A DNA stretch of 64,000 nt, from positions 1-64,000 of the forward strand of contig JAJFFG010000107.1 in the NCBI GenBank assembly GCA_021776825.1, in the 5' to 3' direction. The DNA is from Planctomycetota bacterium. Lineage in GTDB: Bacteria; Planctomycetota; JAJSAM01; JAJVHW01. Under the pieces are notes generated by a model, which saw only the letters and a list, made by a program, of their open reading frames with translations, had not been told where the DNA came from and made no database searches. The position numbers were made by a program, and so were the translations under genes. Below are positions 18,098 through 27,016 of the stretch, piece after piece; the first letter of the stretch is position 1, and the number at the start of each line of letters is the position of its first letter.

Positions 18098-18596
18098 ATA
18101 GACCCCGCGTCGGGCGCCAGAGCGTCGTCGCCGTCGAGGATGAGTTGGGCATGAGAGAGAAGGCAGTTCGTCCGTGGGCGGTGGATCAGGTCTGGCTCTT
18201 CCCTCAGTCGGTGACGGACTTCGTCCCAGATGGCCACCTCACGCACTCTGTGCCCGAGTCGGCCCGTCGAGCCTCCGGAGGTCGGAGCGCGTTGCGATCC
18301 ACTGCTGCTCTCCACCCAGTCGGCCCATCGCGAGCAGGCTGTCGCGCCACCCTGCGCGGCCCGTCGAGGCGGCAACTCCGACAGCCTGGTCGATACGAAT
18401 ATCCGCCCCGAGCGCCGTCCCGGGGGTACCATCGAGGCCCCTATCGATGGGCGCACCACGTGGTCCGCGCCCTCATACGGGCGGGAGCGACACACGCCTC
18501 CCCGCCCCTCGCCGCGGCCAGCCGACGGGTAGTCGGATCGCTCGCCGCGCATGGACGTACTCCCGATTCCTAACCCGGGATCGCGAGACCAACCAG
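18098..18596. other. Non-coding leader upstream of rnc
   Basis: About 500 bp with no supported gene. The rnc frame remains open back to a GTG at 18174, but the predicted residues look like random GC-rich translation and no ribosome-binding site precedes them. It includes a REP-like hairpin at 18449-18472 and a smaller inverted repeat (CCATCGA/TCGATGG) just before it. Promoter boxes could not be assigned with confidence. Confidence 0.45.
18449..18472. repeat. REP-like hairpin upstream of rnc
   Basis: GGGCGC-ACCA-CG-TGGT-CC-GCGCCC folds as a stem with a two-base bulge and is followed by TCATACGGGCGG. The flank and TGGTCCGC core resemble the palindrome at 6626-6649 in this window, so it may be a diverged member of that family. 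Confidence 0.45.
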
Positions 18597-18602
18597 AAGG
18601 AG
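18597..18602 (+). promoter_or_regulatory. Strong ribosome-binding site in front of an ATC codon
   Basis: AAGGAG is the best Shine-Dalgarno sequence in the 600 bp before the RNase III domain. Six bases later comes ATC (18609), in frame with rnc; no ATG, GTG or TTG lies in that frame within translation distance. This suggests an ATC start codon. Confidence 0.5.
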
Positions 18603-18608
18603 AGTTCT

Positions 18609-20324
18609 ATCCCAGACAGGAATTCCGCGACGGGCCCGAGCCCGTCCGCGAGCTCCGGCGAAGCATCCGCCGACGGCTCGTCGAGCGCGCGGAGCAGCGG
18701 ACGTCGCCCTCGCAGGCGTCGTACCCGCACTCCGAAGGACGAGGCAGCCGCAGCGACGGCGCGAGCCCCCGCGGAGTCCGACGACTCCGCGCCGGCCCGC
18801 GAGTCCGCCCGGCCAGCCCGCCGCCGCCGCCCGACCCGCACGAGCTCGACTGACACCGCACGGGACGAACCCGCGCGGACCGACACCTCGAGTGAGAGCG
18901 CCGCGCCCGTCGAGGGCGAGGTCAAGAGAACCCGCCGTCGCCGGAGGTCGCGTTCGAGCGCCGCCGACGAGGGTGCGGTCGAGACGCCGGCGCGCGACGA
19001 GCGGGCCAATGAACTGGCCCCCGAGCGTGCCGCCGAGAGGGACGACGAGCCCGTTGGCGACGACGACGGCGCACCGCGCCGCCGCCGTCGTCGCGGCGGA
19101 CGCGGTCGCGGAGGGCGCGGCGCCAGCCGCGCGGACGAACCGGCCCCGGTCGCCGATCCGGAGCCGGAGGCGCCTCGGCGCCGTCGTCGCCGAGTCGCAG
19201 AGGAACCGTCGTCGGCAGCGCCCGCGGAGTCGCCGACAGCCTCGGAGCAGGACCGCGACGCGGAGCCTGCTCGCCGCCGACGTGCGCCTCGGCGCCGTTC
19301 GCGGGAGTCCAGCGACGAATCGGCTTCGGAGCCGACGCGTTCCGAGCCCGCGCGTTCGGAGCCGCGGCGTACTGAGTCTCCACGGTCAGGGTCTCCCCGC
19401 TCAGAGCCTCCACGGTCAGAGCCTCCACGGGCAGAGCCTCCACGGGCAGACTCTCCACGTTCAGAGCCTCCGCGGGCCCGGACCTCACGGTCGCGCACGT
19501 CGCGCCGAGACTCGGCGCCGCGCAACGACGAGCCCATGCCGCGGCGTCCGCAGCGCCGTTCGGCGTCGGGCACCCTGAGCATCGCGGAGTTCTTCGATCG
19601 CGATCGGCTCTACGCCTGTCAGCGCGCGATCCACTACCACTTCCGCGACGTCACTCTGCTCGAGAACGCGCTGACGCACAGCTCCGTGAAGGCGGCCGAC
19701 CGGCCGTCCTACGAGCGCCTCGAGTTCCTGGGCGACTCCGTCGTGGGACTCGTCGTGACGGAGTACCTCTACACGCTCCTGCCGGACTGCGACGAGGGCG
19801 AACTCACCAAGGTGAAGTCCGAGGTCGTCAGCACCGACGGGCTCGCAGCGGCCGCTCTGGCCGTCGGCCTCGAAGGTTTCCTCGCCGTTGGTCGCGGCAT
19901 TCAGATGAAGGACGGCCTCCCGAAGGGGTTGCTCGCCGACGTCTTCGAGGCCGTCATTGGCGCGGTCTACCTCGACCGTGGGTACGAGGCCGTGCGCCTC
20001 TACGTGCTCGATCTGCTCCGTCCGTTCATCGAGAACTCACTGAGCGACCGCGGCGCCAAGAACTTCAAGTCGGTACTCCAGCAGGTCTCCCAGCGGGAGT
20101 ACGGCGACACGCCGCGCTACGAGGTGCAGCGACGGAGCGGCCCCGACCACTCCCGTGTGTACGAGGTGTGCGCGCTCGTGGGGGGGCGCAAGTTCAAGCC
20201 CGCGCGCGGAGCCACGAAGAAGGATGCCGAGCAGGCCGCTGCGAAGCGCGCGCTGCAGGAGATCCTGCGAGAGAAGTCGCGGACGCGATCCCGTTCACCG
20301 GGTCGTCGACGCCGTCGTCGCTAG
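18609..20324 (+). CDS. rnc: Ribonuclease III with long Arg/Ser/Glu-rich N-terminal extension
   Basis: RNase III cuts double-stranded RNA in rRNA processing and mRNA decay. The catalytic core begins at SIAEFFDRDRLYACQRAI. It contains the signature ERLEFLGDSVVGLV, the second acidic motif ADVFEAVIGAVYLDRG, and a C-terminal dsRNA-binding domain ending in a KKDAEQAAAKRALQEIL helix plus an Arg-rich tail. Before this core lie some 310 residues of disordered, highly charged sequence (RRPRRRRTRTPK, many RRRRR runs, and PRSEPPR-type repeats at about 19370-19490), similar in style to the RNA-binding tails of RNase E. The start is uncertain. The ATC at 18609 has an ideal ribosome-binding site (571 aa); the ATG at 19536 would give a normal-length 262-aa enzyme. 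mfd follows 22 bp downstream. Confidence 0.85.
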   Translation: MPDRNSATGPSPSASSGEASADGSSSARSSGRRPRRRRTRTPKDEAAAATARAPAESDDSAPARESARPARRRRPTRTSSTDTARDEPARTDTSSESAAPVEGEVKRTRRRRRSRSSAADEGAVETPARDERANELAPERAAERDDEPVGDDDGAPRRRRRRGGRGRGGRGASRADEPAPVADPEPEAPRRRRRRVAEEPSSAAPAESPTASEQDRDAEPARRRRAPRRRSRESSDESASEPTRSEPARSEPRRTESPRSGSPRSEPPRSEPPRAEPPRADSPRSEPPRARTSRSRTSRRDSAPRNDEPMPRRPQRRSASGTLSIAEFFDRDRLYACQRAIHYHFRDVTLLENALTHSSVKAADRPSYERLEFLGDSVVGLVVTEYLYTLLPDCDEGELTKVKSEVVSTDGLAAAALAVGLEGFLAVGRGIQMKDGLPKGLLADVFEAVIGAVYLDRGYEAVRLYVLDLLRPFIENSLSDRGAKNFKSVLQQVSQREYGDTPRYEVQRRSGPDHSRVYEVCALVGGRKFKPARGATKKDAEQAAAKRALQEILREKSRTRSRSPGRRRRRR

Positions 20325-20346
20325 CCTGAGCCAGAAGAAGCCGACG

Positions 20347-23300
20347 ATGTCAGCTCGTGATCGCCTGCTCGACCAGTTGGCCGGGCTCGAGGTCGCCCGC
20401 ACCGTCTCCTCGACGGTGCGGGCGGGCGAGTCGCTGTCCGTGGGCGGGCTCGTCGGCAGCTCTCCGGCAGCGCTGCTGACGGCGCTCGACGGCGAGCTCC
20501 CGCCCGTACGTCTCGTCGTCGCCGCAGGGCTCGAAGAGGCCGCCTCGCTGCGGTCGGACCTCGCGCTATTCCTCGGTGACGACCAGGCCGCCATCATGTT
20601 CCCGGCCTTCGACGCGACGCGCCCGGACTCGCGCGCCCGGGAACGTGGGAGGCTCGGCGAACGCACGGCCGTGGCCGAGGCGCTCGCTGCGGCAGCCTCC
20701 GGGGGGACGTACAGCGGACCGCGCTATCTCGTCGCCCCGCTGGCCGCGGTCCTGCAGCCGGTGCCGTCGCCCGAGGCGCTCGCACGCGGCTCCCTCCGTC
20801 TACGAGTGGGGGAGACGCTCGACGCCGAGGCCCTCGGCGCGCGGCTCACGGAGGCCGGCTTCGTTCGGGTTCCGATGGTCGAAACGCCGGGCGAGTGGTC
20901 GCAGCGCGGCGGCATCGTGGACCTCTATCCGCGCGGCCGCGAGCTGCCGCTGCGGGTCGAGCTCTTCGGCGACGAGATCGAGAGCCTCCGGCGCTTCGAT
21001 CCGGTGTCGCAACGCTCGACCGACCGCACGGACGCCGCCTCTGTCCCCTTGCTGACGATCGCCGATGCAGCCGGTGTCCCCGAATCTGACGACGAGGCCG
21101 GTCGCCTGCGTGCGCTCCGGCGCGCGAAGCTGATCACGGACCTCCTTCCGGAGGGCTCCCTCGTTGCGCACGTGGACGAGGAGTCCGCCGCCCGGTGGCT
21201 GGCGCGCTTCGAGCGTTCGCGCCCCGAGGAGGAACTCGGGACGATGTACGCGCGCTTCAGCCTGAAGGCGCTCGACTTCCCGGTACTCCGGCTCACCTCG
21301 GGACCGGTCTCCGAGGGCGAGGGGTCGACGAACGCACGCCTCTTGACTGCGACGGGTCTCGCGCGCGATCTCGTCACCTTCCGCGAGGCCGTCGAGTCGC
21401 TCCTCGATCGCAACGACGAGGTGCGCCTGCTCTGCGGCAGCCAGGGCGAGGCGCATCGTGTGGAGACGCTCCTGAGCGAATCCGAACTCGCCGGGCGTGA
21501 GGGGCTCTCGGTCGAGGAGGGCCTCCTCGCGCACGGGTTCCAGATCCCGGAACTGCGGATTGCACTCCTGTCCTACGACGAGCTGTTCGGGCGCACGCGC
21601 CTGCCGCGCGCCTCCGGCAAGGTCCATCGCACGGCCGCGGCGCCGGAGTGGACCGACCTGCGCGTCGGTGACCCGATCGTGCACCTCGACCACGGCATCG
21701 GGATCTACCGCGGACTGCGGAACATGGAGAAGGACGGGGTCGCGACCGACCACCTCACACTCGAGTTCGCCAAGGGCACGAGCGTCTTCGTACCGGTCAC
21801 GAAGGCCTCGCTGGTCCATCGCTACATCGGGGCGGGTGAGGCCGATCCGCGCCTCTCGACCATCGGGGGCAAGGACTGGGAGAAGCGCAAGCGCGCCGTC
21901 GCGAACTCCGTGGAGGGCATCGCCGAGGAACTGCTGAGCACGCAGGCCATGCGCGCGGCACGCCCCGGGATCGCGTTCCCGCCGGACACGCCCGAGCAGC
22001 TCGAGTTCGACGCGACGTTCCCGTTCGAACTGACTCCCGATCAGCGAACGGCGATCGCGGCGATCAAGGTCGACATGGAGCGCGACACGCCCATGGATCG
22101 CCTGCTGTGTGGTGACGTCGGCTTCGGGAAGACCGAACTCGCCGTGCGCGCGGCGTTCAAGTGCGTGATGTCCGGTCGGCAGGTCGCGGTGCTCGTGCCG
22201 ACCACGGTATTGGCGGAGCAGCACGGCGCGGTGTTCCGCGAGCGCTTCGCGAGCTACCCGATCAACGTCGAGGTGCTCTCCCGCTTCCGCACCGGGAAGG
22301 AGCAGCGCCAGATCGTCGAGCGCGCCGGTGACGGCGGCGTGGACGTCGTCATCGGCACGCATCGCATCGTCTCAGCCGACGTCGCGTTCAAGAACCTCGG
22401 GCTCCTTGTGATCGACGAGGAACAGCGCTTCGGCGTCCGCGCGAAGGAGGCGCTGCGCATCGTTCGCGCGACCGTCGACGTGATCACGCTCACCGCCACG
22501 CCGATCCCGCGAACGCTGCACATGGCGCTGCTCGGGCTGCGTGACATCAGCTCGCTCACGACCGCCCCGTTCGGACGGCGACCCATCGAGACGCGCGTCA
22601 TCACGCCGGACGACGGCATGCTGCGCGACGCGCTGCTCCGCGAACTCGAGCGCGGCGGCCAGGCGTACGTCATCCACAACCGGGTAAAGACGATCGAGCG
22701 CGAGGCGTCGAAGATCCGCCATCTGGTTCCCGAGGCCCGCGTGGCGGTTGTCCACGGCCAACTCTCCGACTCCTTGATCGAGGAGCGCATGCTCTCGTTC
22801 GTGGACCACGAGGCGGACATCCTCGTCGCCACGACGATCGTCGAGTCGGGCCTCGACATCCCGAACGCGAACACGATCTTCATCGACCGAGCCGACTGGC
22901 TCGGCCTCGCCGATCTGCACCAGCTGCGAGGTCGCGTCGGACGCTACGACCGCCGCGCGTACTGCTACCTCATGGTCGTTCCCGGCACGCTGCCGACCGA
23001 CGCCGAGAAGCGCGTGCGCGCGATCGAGGAACTGTCGGACCTCGGTGCGGGCTTCCGCATCGCCATGCGCGACATGGAGATTCGCGGCGCGGGCAACCTG
23101 CTCGGCGCCGAGCAGTCGGGCTACATCGCGTCAGTCGGCTACGAGCTCTACTGCCAGCTGCTCGCTGATGCCGTCAAGCGCGCGAAGCACGAGCGTCCGA
23201 TCCTGCGCACGGCCTGCCATGTGAACCTGCCCGTCGAGACGGTGCTTCCGCGCGAGTACATCCAAGACGACCGCCAGCGCATCGACACGTACCGGCGCTT

Positions 23301-23649
23301 CTCCGCCGCGCCCGACATGACACAGGTCGGACTGCTGCTCGAGGAGTGCGAGGACCGCTTCGGCACGCCACCGCAGGAGGTGCGGCTCCTCGCGCGGCTC
23401 GCCCGCATCCGGCTCCTCGGCGAACTGCTCGGCGTCACGCGGTTGACCCGCATGGTGCACGACGGCGAGGAACGTGTGCTGCTCCGCTGCATCGAGCCGA
23501 TGCGCGTGAAGCGGCGTCTGCGAGCCCTCGGCACCCGCCTGCGCGTCGTCGACAGGGTCCACTGCCACCTGCTCCTCCCGGGACAGGGCCTGGAGGCGTT
23601 CGAACTGGTCGACGCCGTTCTCGCAGCGCTCTCCTCCGGCGCGGGGTGA
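20347..23649 (+). CDS. mfd: Transcription-repair coupling factor
   Basis: A 1100-aa DNA translocase that releases RNA polymerase stalled at lesions and recruits UvrA. The N-terminal UvrB-like module (about 1-330) includes RGGIVDLYPRG. The RNA-polymerase-interacting CID-type domain has DPIVHLDHGIGIYRGL near 440. The RecG-like motor shows Walker A GDVGFGKTELAVRAAF near 590-606, a DEEQ box in LLVIDEEQRFGVRAKEAL near 690, LTATPIPRTLHMALLG near 715, and the RGRVGR arginine-finger motif near 860. A C-terminal TRCF domain closes the protein. Length is close to E. coli Mfd. The ATG at 20347 begins the conserved region 22 bp after rnc, suggesting co-transcription. Confidence 0.97.
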   Translation: MSARDRLLDQLAGLEVARTVSSTVRAGESLSVGGLVGSSPAALLTALDGELPPVRLVVAAGLEEAASLRSDLALFLGDDQAAIMFPAFDATRPDSRARERGRLGERTAVAEALAAAASGGTYSGPRYLVAPLAAVLQPVPSPEALARGSLRLRVGETLDAEALGARLTEAGFVRVPMVETPGEWSQRGGIVDLYPRGRELPLRVELFGDEIESLRRFDPVSQRSTDRTDAASVPLLTIADAAGVPESDDEAGRLRALRRAKLITDLLPEGSLVAHVDEESAARWLARFERSRPEEELGTMYARFSLKALDFPVLRLTSGPVSEGEGSTNARLLTATGLARDLVTFREAVESLLDRNDEVRLLCGSQGEAHRVETLLSESELAGREGLSVEEGLLAHGFQIPELRIALLSYDELFGRTRLPRASGKVHRTAAAPEWTDLRVGDPIVHLDHGIGIYRGLRNMEKDGVATDHLTLEFAKGTSVFVPVTKASLVHRYIGAGEADPRLSTIGGKDWEKRKRAVANSVEGIAEELLSTQAMRAARPGIAFPPDTPEQLEFDATFPFELTPDQRTAIAAIKVDMERDTPMDRLLCGDVGFGKTELAVRAAFKCVMSGRQVAVLVPTTVLAEQHGAVFRERFASYPINVEVLSRFRTGKEQRQIVERAGDGGVDVVIGTHRIVSADVAFKNLGLLVIDEEQRFGVRAKEALRIVRATVDVITLTATPIPRTLHMALLGLRDISSLTTAPFGRRPIETRVITPDDGMLRDALLRELERGGQAYVIHNRVKTIEREASKIRHLVPEARVAVVHGQLSDSLIEERMLSFVDHEADILVATTIVESGLDIPNANTIFIDRADWLGLADLHQLRGRVGRYDRRAYCYLMVVPGTLPTDAEKRVRAIEELSDLGAGFRIAMRDMEIRGAGNLLGAEQSGYIASVGYELYCQLLADAVKRAKHERPILRTACHVNLPVETVLPREYIQDDRQRIDTYRRFSAAPDMTQVGLLLEECEDRFGTPPQEVRLLARLARIRLLGELLGVTRLTRMVHDGEERVLLRCIEPMRVKRRLRALGTRLRVVDRVHCHLLLPGQGLEAFELVDAVLAALSSGAG

Positions 23650-23675
23650 TCGCTCTAGTTCGAGTGCGGGGCGGG

Positions 23676-23681
23676 TATAAC
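23676..23681 (+). promoter_or_regulatory. Possible -10 box (TATAAC) before the SurA-like gene
   Basis: TATAAC stands out in GC-rich sequence 66 bp upstream of the next start codon. No good -35 hexamer lies 16-18 bp further upstream, so this is weak. Confidence 0.3.
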
Positions 23682-23747
23682 GAGGGGCCGGGCCCTGGCG
23701 GGGTCCACGTAGACCGTTCGTAACCCATTGATCAGGAGTGGGTTGTG

Positions 23748-24902
23748 ATGGAGACCGCGATGCGCTACCTGCTCCTCGTCGCCCTTCTCGCCACCGCCTG
23801 CTCGTCGAACGACGGCGGCGATGTGGCACCCGTAAACCCGGCGGAGATGGGGCGCCCTCTCGACCTCGAGCGTGCCAGGTCGGCGAGCCAGGATGCTCCC
23901 GATCGCGCGCCGGACACCGGCTCGACAAGCCGCGTCCTGGCCACCGTCGACAGCGACGTGATCACGTATCGCGCGGTGCTCCTGCGCATCGGGCCGCAAC
24001 TCGCCGTGCTGGGGGAGGACGCGCAGAAGCGCGAGGTCGTGGACCAGGCCCTCGTGGACATCCTCCGCGATCGGATCATGTATCACGCGGCGCTCGAGGC
24101 CGGCGTCACGATGTCCCGCGACGCGATCGACGAAGAGCGCACGAAGCGCGTGAAAGAGATCGAGCGCAGCGGGGGCACGCTCGGCGCCTTCCTGAGCGAG
24201 CGCGGCATGACGCGCCGCGAGTACGACGAGGAGATCCGACGGGGCCGGATGGTCGAGCTCTACATGCGCTCCGCCATCGGACTTGCCGGTGGGGACCCGC
24301 GCGTCCGGCCGATGACCGACACGTTCGTGGCTCCCGGTCTGGTCCGCAGCTACTGGGAGCGGCACGCCGAGCTCTTCACGGAGCCGGCACACGCCAAACT
24401 GCGCGTCATGTCCGTCAAGGTGGACCGGCGCGCGTCCGATCCGAAGTCGGCGCGAGCAGCCGCGAAGTCCCGCATCGAGCGCGCGCAGCGTCGACTGCGC
24501 GCCGGCGAGGACTGGGTCCCCGTCTACCGCGAGACCGCTCCGAAGCAGGCCGAAGAGGATCCGTACGGGCTTCAGGAGATCCGGCGCGGCGATCGCTCTG
24601 CGGTGATCGAGGACTTCGCGTTTACGAGCCCGAAGGGGACCGTCTCGAAGATCCAGGAACTGCGCACGGCGTTCCTCCTCATGCAGGCCGAGGGCGCTCA
24701 GGAGGAGCGCGTCGTGCCGTACGAGGAGGTCCAGGACCGCATTCGAGCTCAGCTCGCGAAGGTCCGGCGCCAGGTCGCCTACTACGAGGTCGAGCTCCAA
24801 CTCCTCGAGGACGCCGTGATCCGCCCGGACCGGCGCGAGGACGAAATCCGAGCTCTGCTGTCGAAGAGTCGCCGCGCGCTCCTCGACAAGTTCGGTCTGT
24901 AG
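23748..24902 (+). CDS. SurA-like lipoprotein (periplasmic chaperone / PPIase-type)
   Basis: A 384-aa lipoprotein. The N-terminus METAMRYLLLVALLATAC has a lipobox (LATAC) with the acylated Cys at residue 18. A SurA_N-like helical domain follows: VLATVDSDVITYRAVL (about 63-78), EVVDQALVDILRDRIMYHAAL, and a MSRDAIDEE helix. After a linker comes a region like a parvulin rotamase (FTEPAHAKLRVMSVKVDRRA through GAQEERVVPYEEV), though the usual rotamase core is poorly conserved, so isomerase activity is doubtful. Its likely role is folding of exported proteins. AGGAG at 23734-23738 fits either the ATG at 23748 or the GTG at 23745. Confidence 0.82.
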   Translation: METAMRYLLLVALLATACSSNDGGDVAPVNPAEMGRPLDLERARSASQDAPDRAPDTGSTSRVLATVDSDVITYRAVLLRIGPQLAVLGEDAQKREVVDQALVDILRDRIMYHAALEAGVTMSRDAIDEERTKRVKEIERSGGTLGAFLSERGMTRREYDEEIRRGRMVELYMRSAIGLAGGDPRVRPMTDTFVAPGLVRSYWERHAELFTEPAHAKLRVMSVKVDRRASDPKSARAAAKSRIERAQRRLRAGEDWVPVYRETAPKQAEEDPYGLQEIRRGDRSAVIEDFAFTSPKGTVSKIQELRTAFLLMQAEGAQEERVVPYEEVQDRIRAQLAKVRRQVAYYEVELQLLEDAVIRPDRREDEIRALLSKSRRALLDKFGL

Positions 24903-25109
24903 GCTCTGTTCGAGCCTGGATCGATCGACGGCGAGCCTCGCGCTCGCCTGGGCGCGTCCGGATATGCGAGAATTCTCCACTTCGAGCCCGAACCATCCCG
25001 GCCCCCTCTTCGTTGGGGGAGTCATGGGGCCCGGATACGATCCGGATCGACCCCAAGCATTCGAGGCTTCGGCCGATCTGTGGGCGAGTTCTTCAGAGGT
25101 GATCCTGCG

Positions 25110-26672
25110 ATGGACCTTCAATCCAACTACACGCGCCGTGAACTGCTCTTCGGGGACCAGCCCGAGGACTTCGGCGACCTTCTCTACTCCCAGCTGAAGA
25201 ACGCTCCCTGGGTGCTCTGCTCCCTCGGCGTGCACCTGGTGATCGTCGGCTTCCTGCTCCTCATGCCGACGGACGACATCGACGACGCGCCGCCAAAGCG
25301 CATCGAGATGGCGCAGCAGATCGAGCAGCCGAAGCTCGAGGAAGAGATCGAGCCCGAGGTCGAGGAAGACAAGCCCATCGAGGAGATGGAGAAGCAGGTC
25401 GAGGACCCGGTCGTCAAGGACGCGAAGGTCTCGGATCACAACGAGACCGACGATGACATGGACGACGCCGAGTCTCTTGGCGACCCGCGCTTCGACTCGG
25501 ACGCGCCCTTCGAGGGCCCGGGCACGAACGGCGTGATCGGCATCGGTGGCGGCGCCGGCGGCGCCTTCGGCGGTCGTCGTGGCGGTCGCCGCAACCTGCG
25601 AGCGGGCGGCGGTGGTCGCAAGACGCAGAGCGCCGTGGACCTCGCCCTCGAGTGGCTGAAGAACCACCAGAGCGCGGGCGGCAACTGGGACTCGGATGGC
25701 TTCGAGGACCAGTGCAAGCTGAACAAGTGCGGCGGACCCGGCGAGTCGGTCTACGACCCCGGTCAGTCCGGCCTCGCGCTGCTCTGCTTCCTGGGCGCCG
25801 GCGAGACGCACAACAGCGGTCAGTACAAGGACACGGTGAAGAACGGCCTCCGGTACCTGAAGAACATCCAGGACTCCGAGGGTTGCTTCGGTCCCCGTAC
25901 CGCACAGCACTTCCAGTACAACCACATGTGCGCCGCGCTCGCGATGACCGAGGCATACGGCCTAACCGGTTCGCGTCTGTTCAAGGACTCCGCCCAGCGC
26001 GGCGTCGGCTTCGTGCAGCAGTCGCAGAACCCGTACCTGGCCTGGCGTTACGGCGTCCGTGACGGCGACAACGACACGTCGGTCACGGGCTGGGCGGCGA
26101 TGGTGATCAAGTCGGCCAAGATGGCCGAGCTCGATGTGGACGAGGGCTCATTCCGCGGTGCCTTGGCCTGGGTCGAGAAGATGACCGAGCCCGAGTTCGG
26201 CCGTGTCGGCTACCAGCGTCGCGGCGGTCCGCCGGCGCGCACCACCGACATGATGGAGCGCTACCCGGCCGATCAGTCCGAGTCGCTCACCGGCGTCGGC
26301 GTGCTGGTCCGCATCTTTGCCGGCCAGGACCCGAAGAAGAACGAGTTCATCCAGAAGGGTGCCGACCTGATGGTCAAGAAGGCGCCTCGTTGGGACCTCG
26401 ATGCCGGCACGATCGACTTCTACTACTGGTACTACTCGACCCTGGCGATGTTCCAGGTCGGTGGCGACCACTGGAAGAAGTGGAACGAGGCCATGAAGAC
26501 GGCCATCGTCGATCACCAGCGTGTCGAGCAGGGCCGCGACGAGCGCGGCTCGTGGGACCCGGTCGATCCGTGGGCGCCTGAGGGCGGCCGCATCTACGCG
26601 ACCACGATGAACGCCCTGTGCCTCGAGGTGTACTACCGCTACGGCCGCGTGTTCGGCACCGGCGGTCGGTAG
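25110..26672 (+). CDS. Membrane-anchored prenyltransferase/squalene-oxidase-repeat (alpha/alpha toroid) protein
   Basis: A 520-aa protein. Residues 1-30 are cytoplasmic, about 33-55 (VLCSLGVHLVIVGFLLLMP) a membrane span. An acidic, Glu/Asp-rich stalk (70-130, TonB/energy-transducer-like in composition) and a Gly-rich linker lead to a terpene-cyclase-type toroid of repeated helices from about 175 (AVDLALEWLKNHQSAGGNWD; GLRYLKNIQDSEGCFG; GALAWVEKMTEP). Such proteins are numerous in planctomycetes, often near ExbB/ExbD genes, but their function is not established and they lack evidence of cyclase activity. The ATG at 25110 is preferred to the upstream GTG at 25080 because AGAGGTGAT precedes it. 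A strong terminator follows. Confidence 0.82.
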   Translation: MDLQSNYTRRELLFGDQPEDFGDLLYSQLKNAPWVLCSLGVHLVIVGFLLLMPTDDIDDAPPKRIEMAQQIEQPKLEEEIEPEVEEDKPIEEMEKQVEDPVVKDAKVSDHNETDDDMDDAESLGDPRFDSDAPFEGPGTNGVIGIGGGAGGAFGGRRGGRRNLRAGGGGRKTQSAVDLALEWLKNHQSAGGNWDSDGFEDQCKLNKCGGPGESVYDPGQSGLALLCFLGAGETHNSGQYKDTVKNGLRYLKNIQDSEGCFGPRTAQHFQYNHMCAALAMTEAYGLTGSRLFKDSAQRGVGFVQQSQNPYLAWRYGVRDGDNDTSVTGWAAMVIKSAKMAELDVDEGSFRGALAWVEKMTEPEFGRVGYQRRGGPPARTTDMMERYPADQSESLTGVGVLVRIFAGQDPKKNEFIQKGADLMVKKAPRWDLDAGTIDFYYWYYSTLAMFQVGGDHWKKWNEAMKTAIVDHQRVEQGRDERGSWDPVDPWAPEGGRIYATTMNALCLEVYYRYGRVFGTGGR

Positions 26673-26709
26673 AGACCTCGCCAGCAGAGTTCGAACAACT
26701 GATCATTCG

Positions 26710-26737
26710 GGCCCCGCGTCGGCGACGACGCGGGGCC
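26710..26737 (+). terminator. Rho-independent-like terminator
   Basis: GGCCCCGCGTC / GACGCGGGGCC is a perfect 11-bp stem with a 6-base loop (GGCGAC), followed by TTCTC. It lies 38 bp after the stop of the toroid gene. Confidence 0.85.
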
Positions 26738-26786
26738 TTCTCGATTCGTGCCCCTCAGGCGTGGTCGCCGTCTCCACGGCCCGTAC

Positions 26787-26808
26787 GGGCGGATCTCCTG
26801 ATCCGCCC
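26787..26808. repeat. REP-like palindrome
   Basis: GGGCGGATC-TCCT-GATCCGCCC preceded by GTAC, core identical to 6810-6831. With the inverted copy at 26995-27016 it brackets a 0.23 kb unit whose right end resembles the right end of the 6.8-7.07 kb unit (a CCCGCATCGA block followed by GTCGGCG). Confidence 0.85.
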
Positions 26809-26994
26809 TCGCTCGCGCGGGTTACGCGGGCTGGGATCGTGAGTGGCGCAGCTCGGACGGCCGTGGAGATGCGCGCGGTCGCCGACGAATGGTGCTGCTG
26901 GGCGTTCGCCCGGTCCACCGATGGACGTCCGGTCGACGCCTGTCATTCGAGGAGCGCCCTCCACCCGCATCGAGCGCGCGACGCCAGTCGGCGC

Positions 26995-27016
26995 GGGCGG
27001 ATCAGGAGATCCGCCC
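26995..27016. repeat. REP-like palindrome abutting a stop codon
   Basis: GGGCGGATC-AGGA-GATCCGCCC is a perfect 9-bp inverted repeat. It ends exactly next to the stop codon of the glycosyltransferase gene (27017-27019 on the minus strand), so it would form the first structure in that mRNA's 3' end. Confidence 0.85.

Noticed and set aside
18174..18596. Extending rnc back to the GTG at 18174
   Set aside because: No ribosome-binding site; the translated stretch lacks the acidic/basic pattern of the real extension and crosses a REP-like hairpin.
23655..25925. 756-codon minus-strand open frame
   Set aside because: Runs antisense across two well-supported plus-strand genes (lipobox and toroid motifs visible) and has shadow composition.
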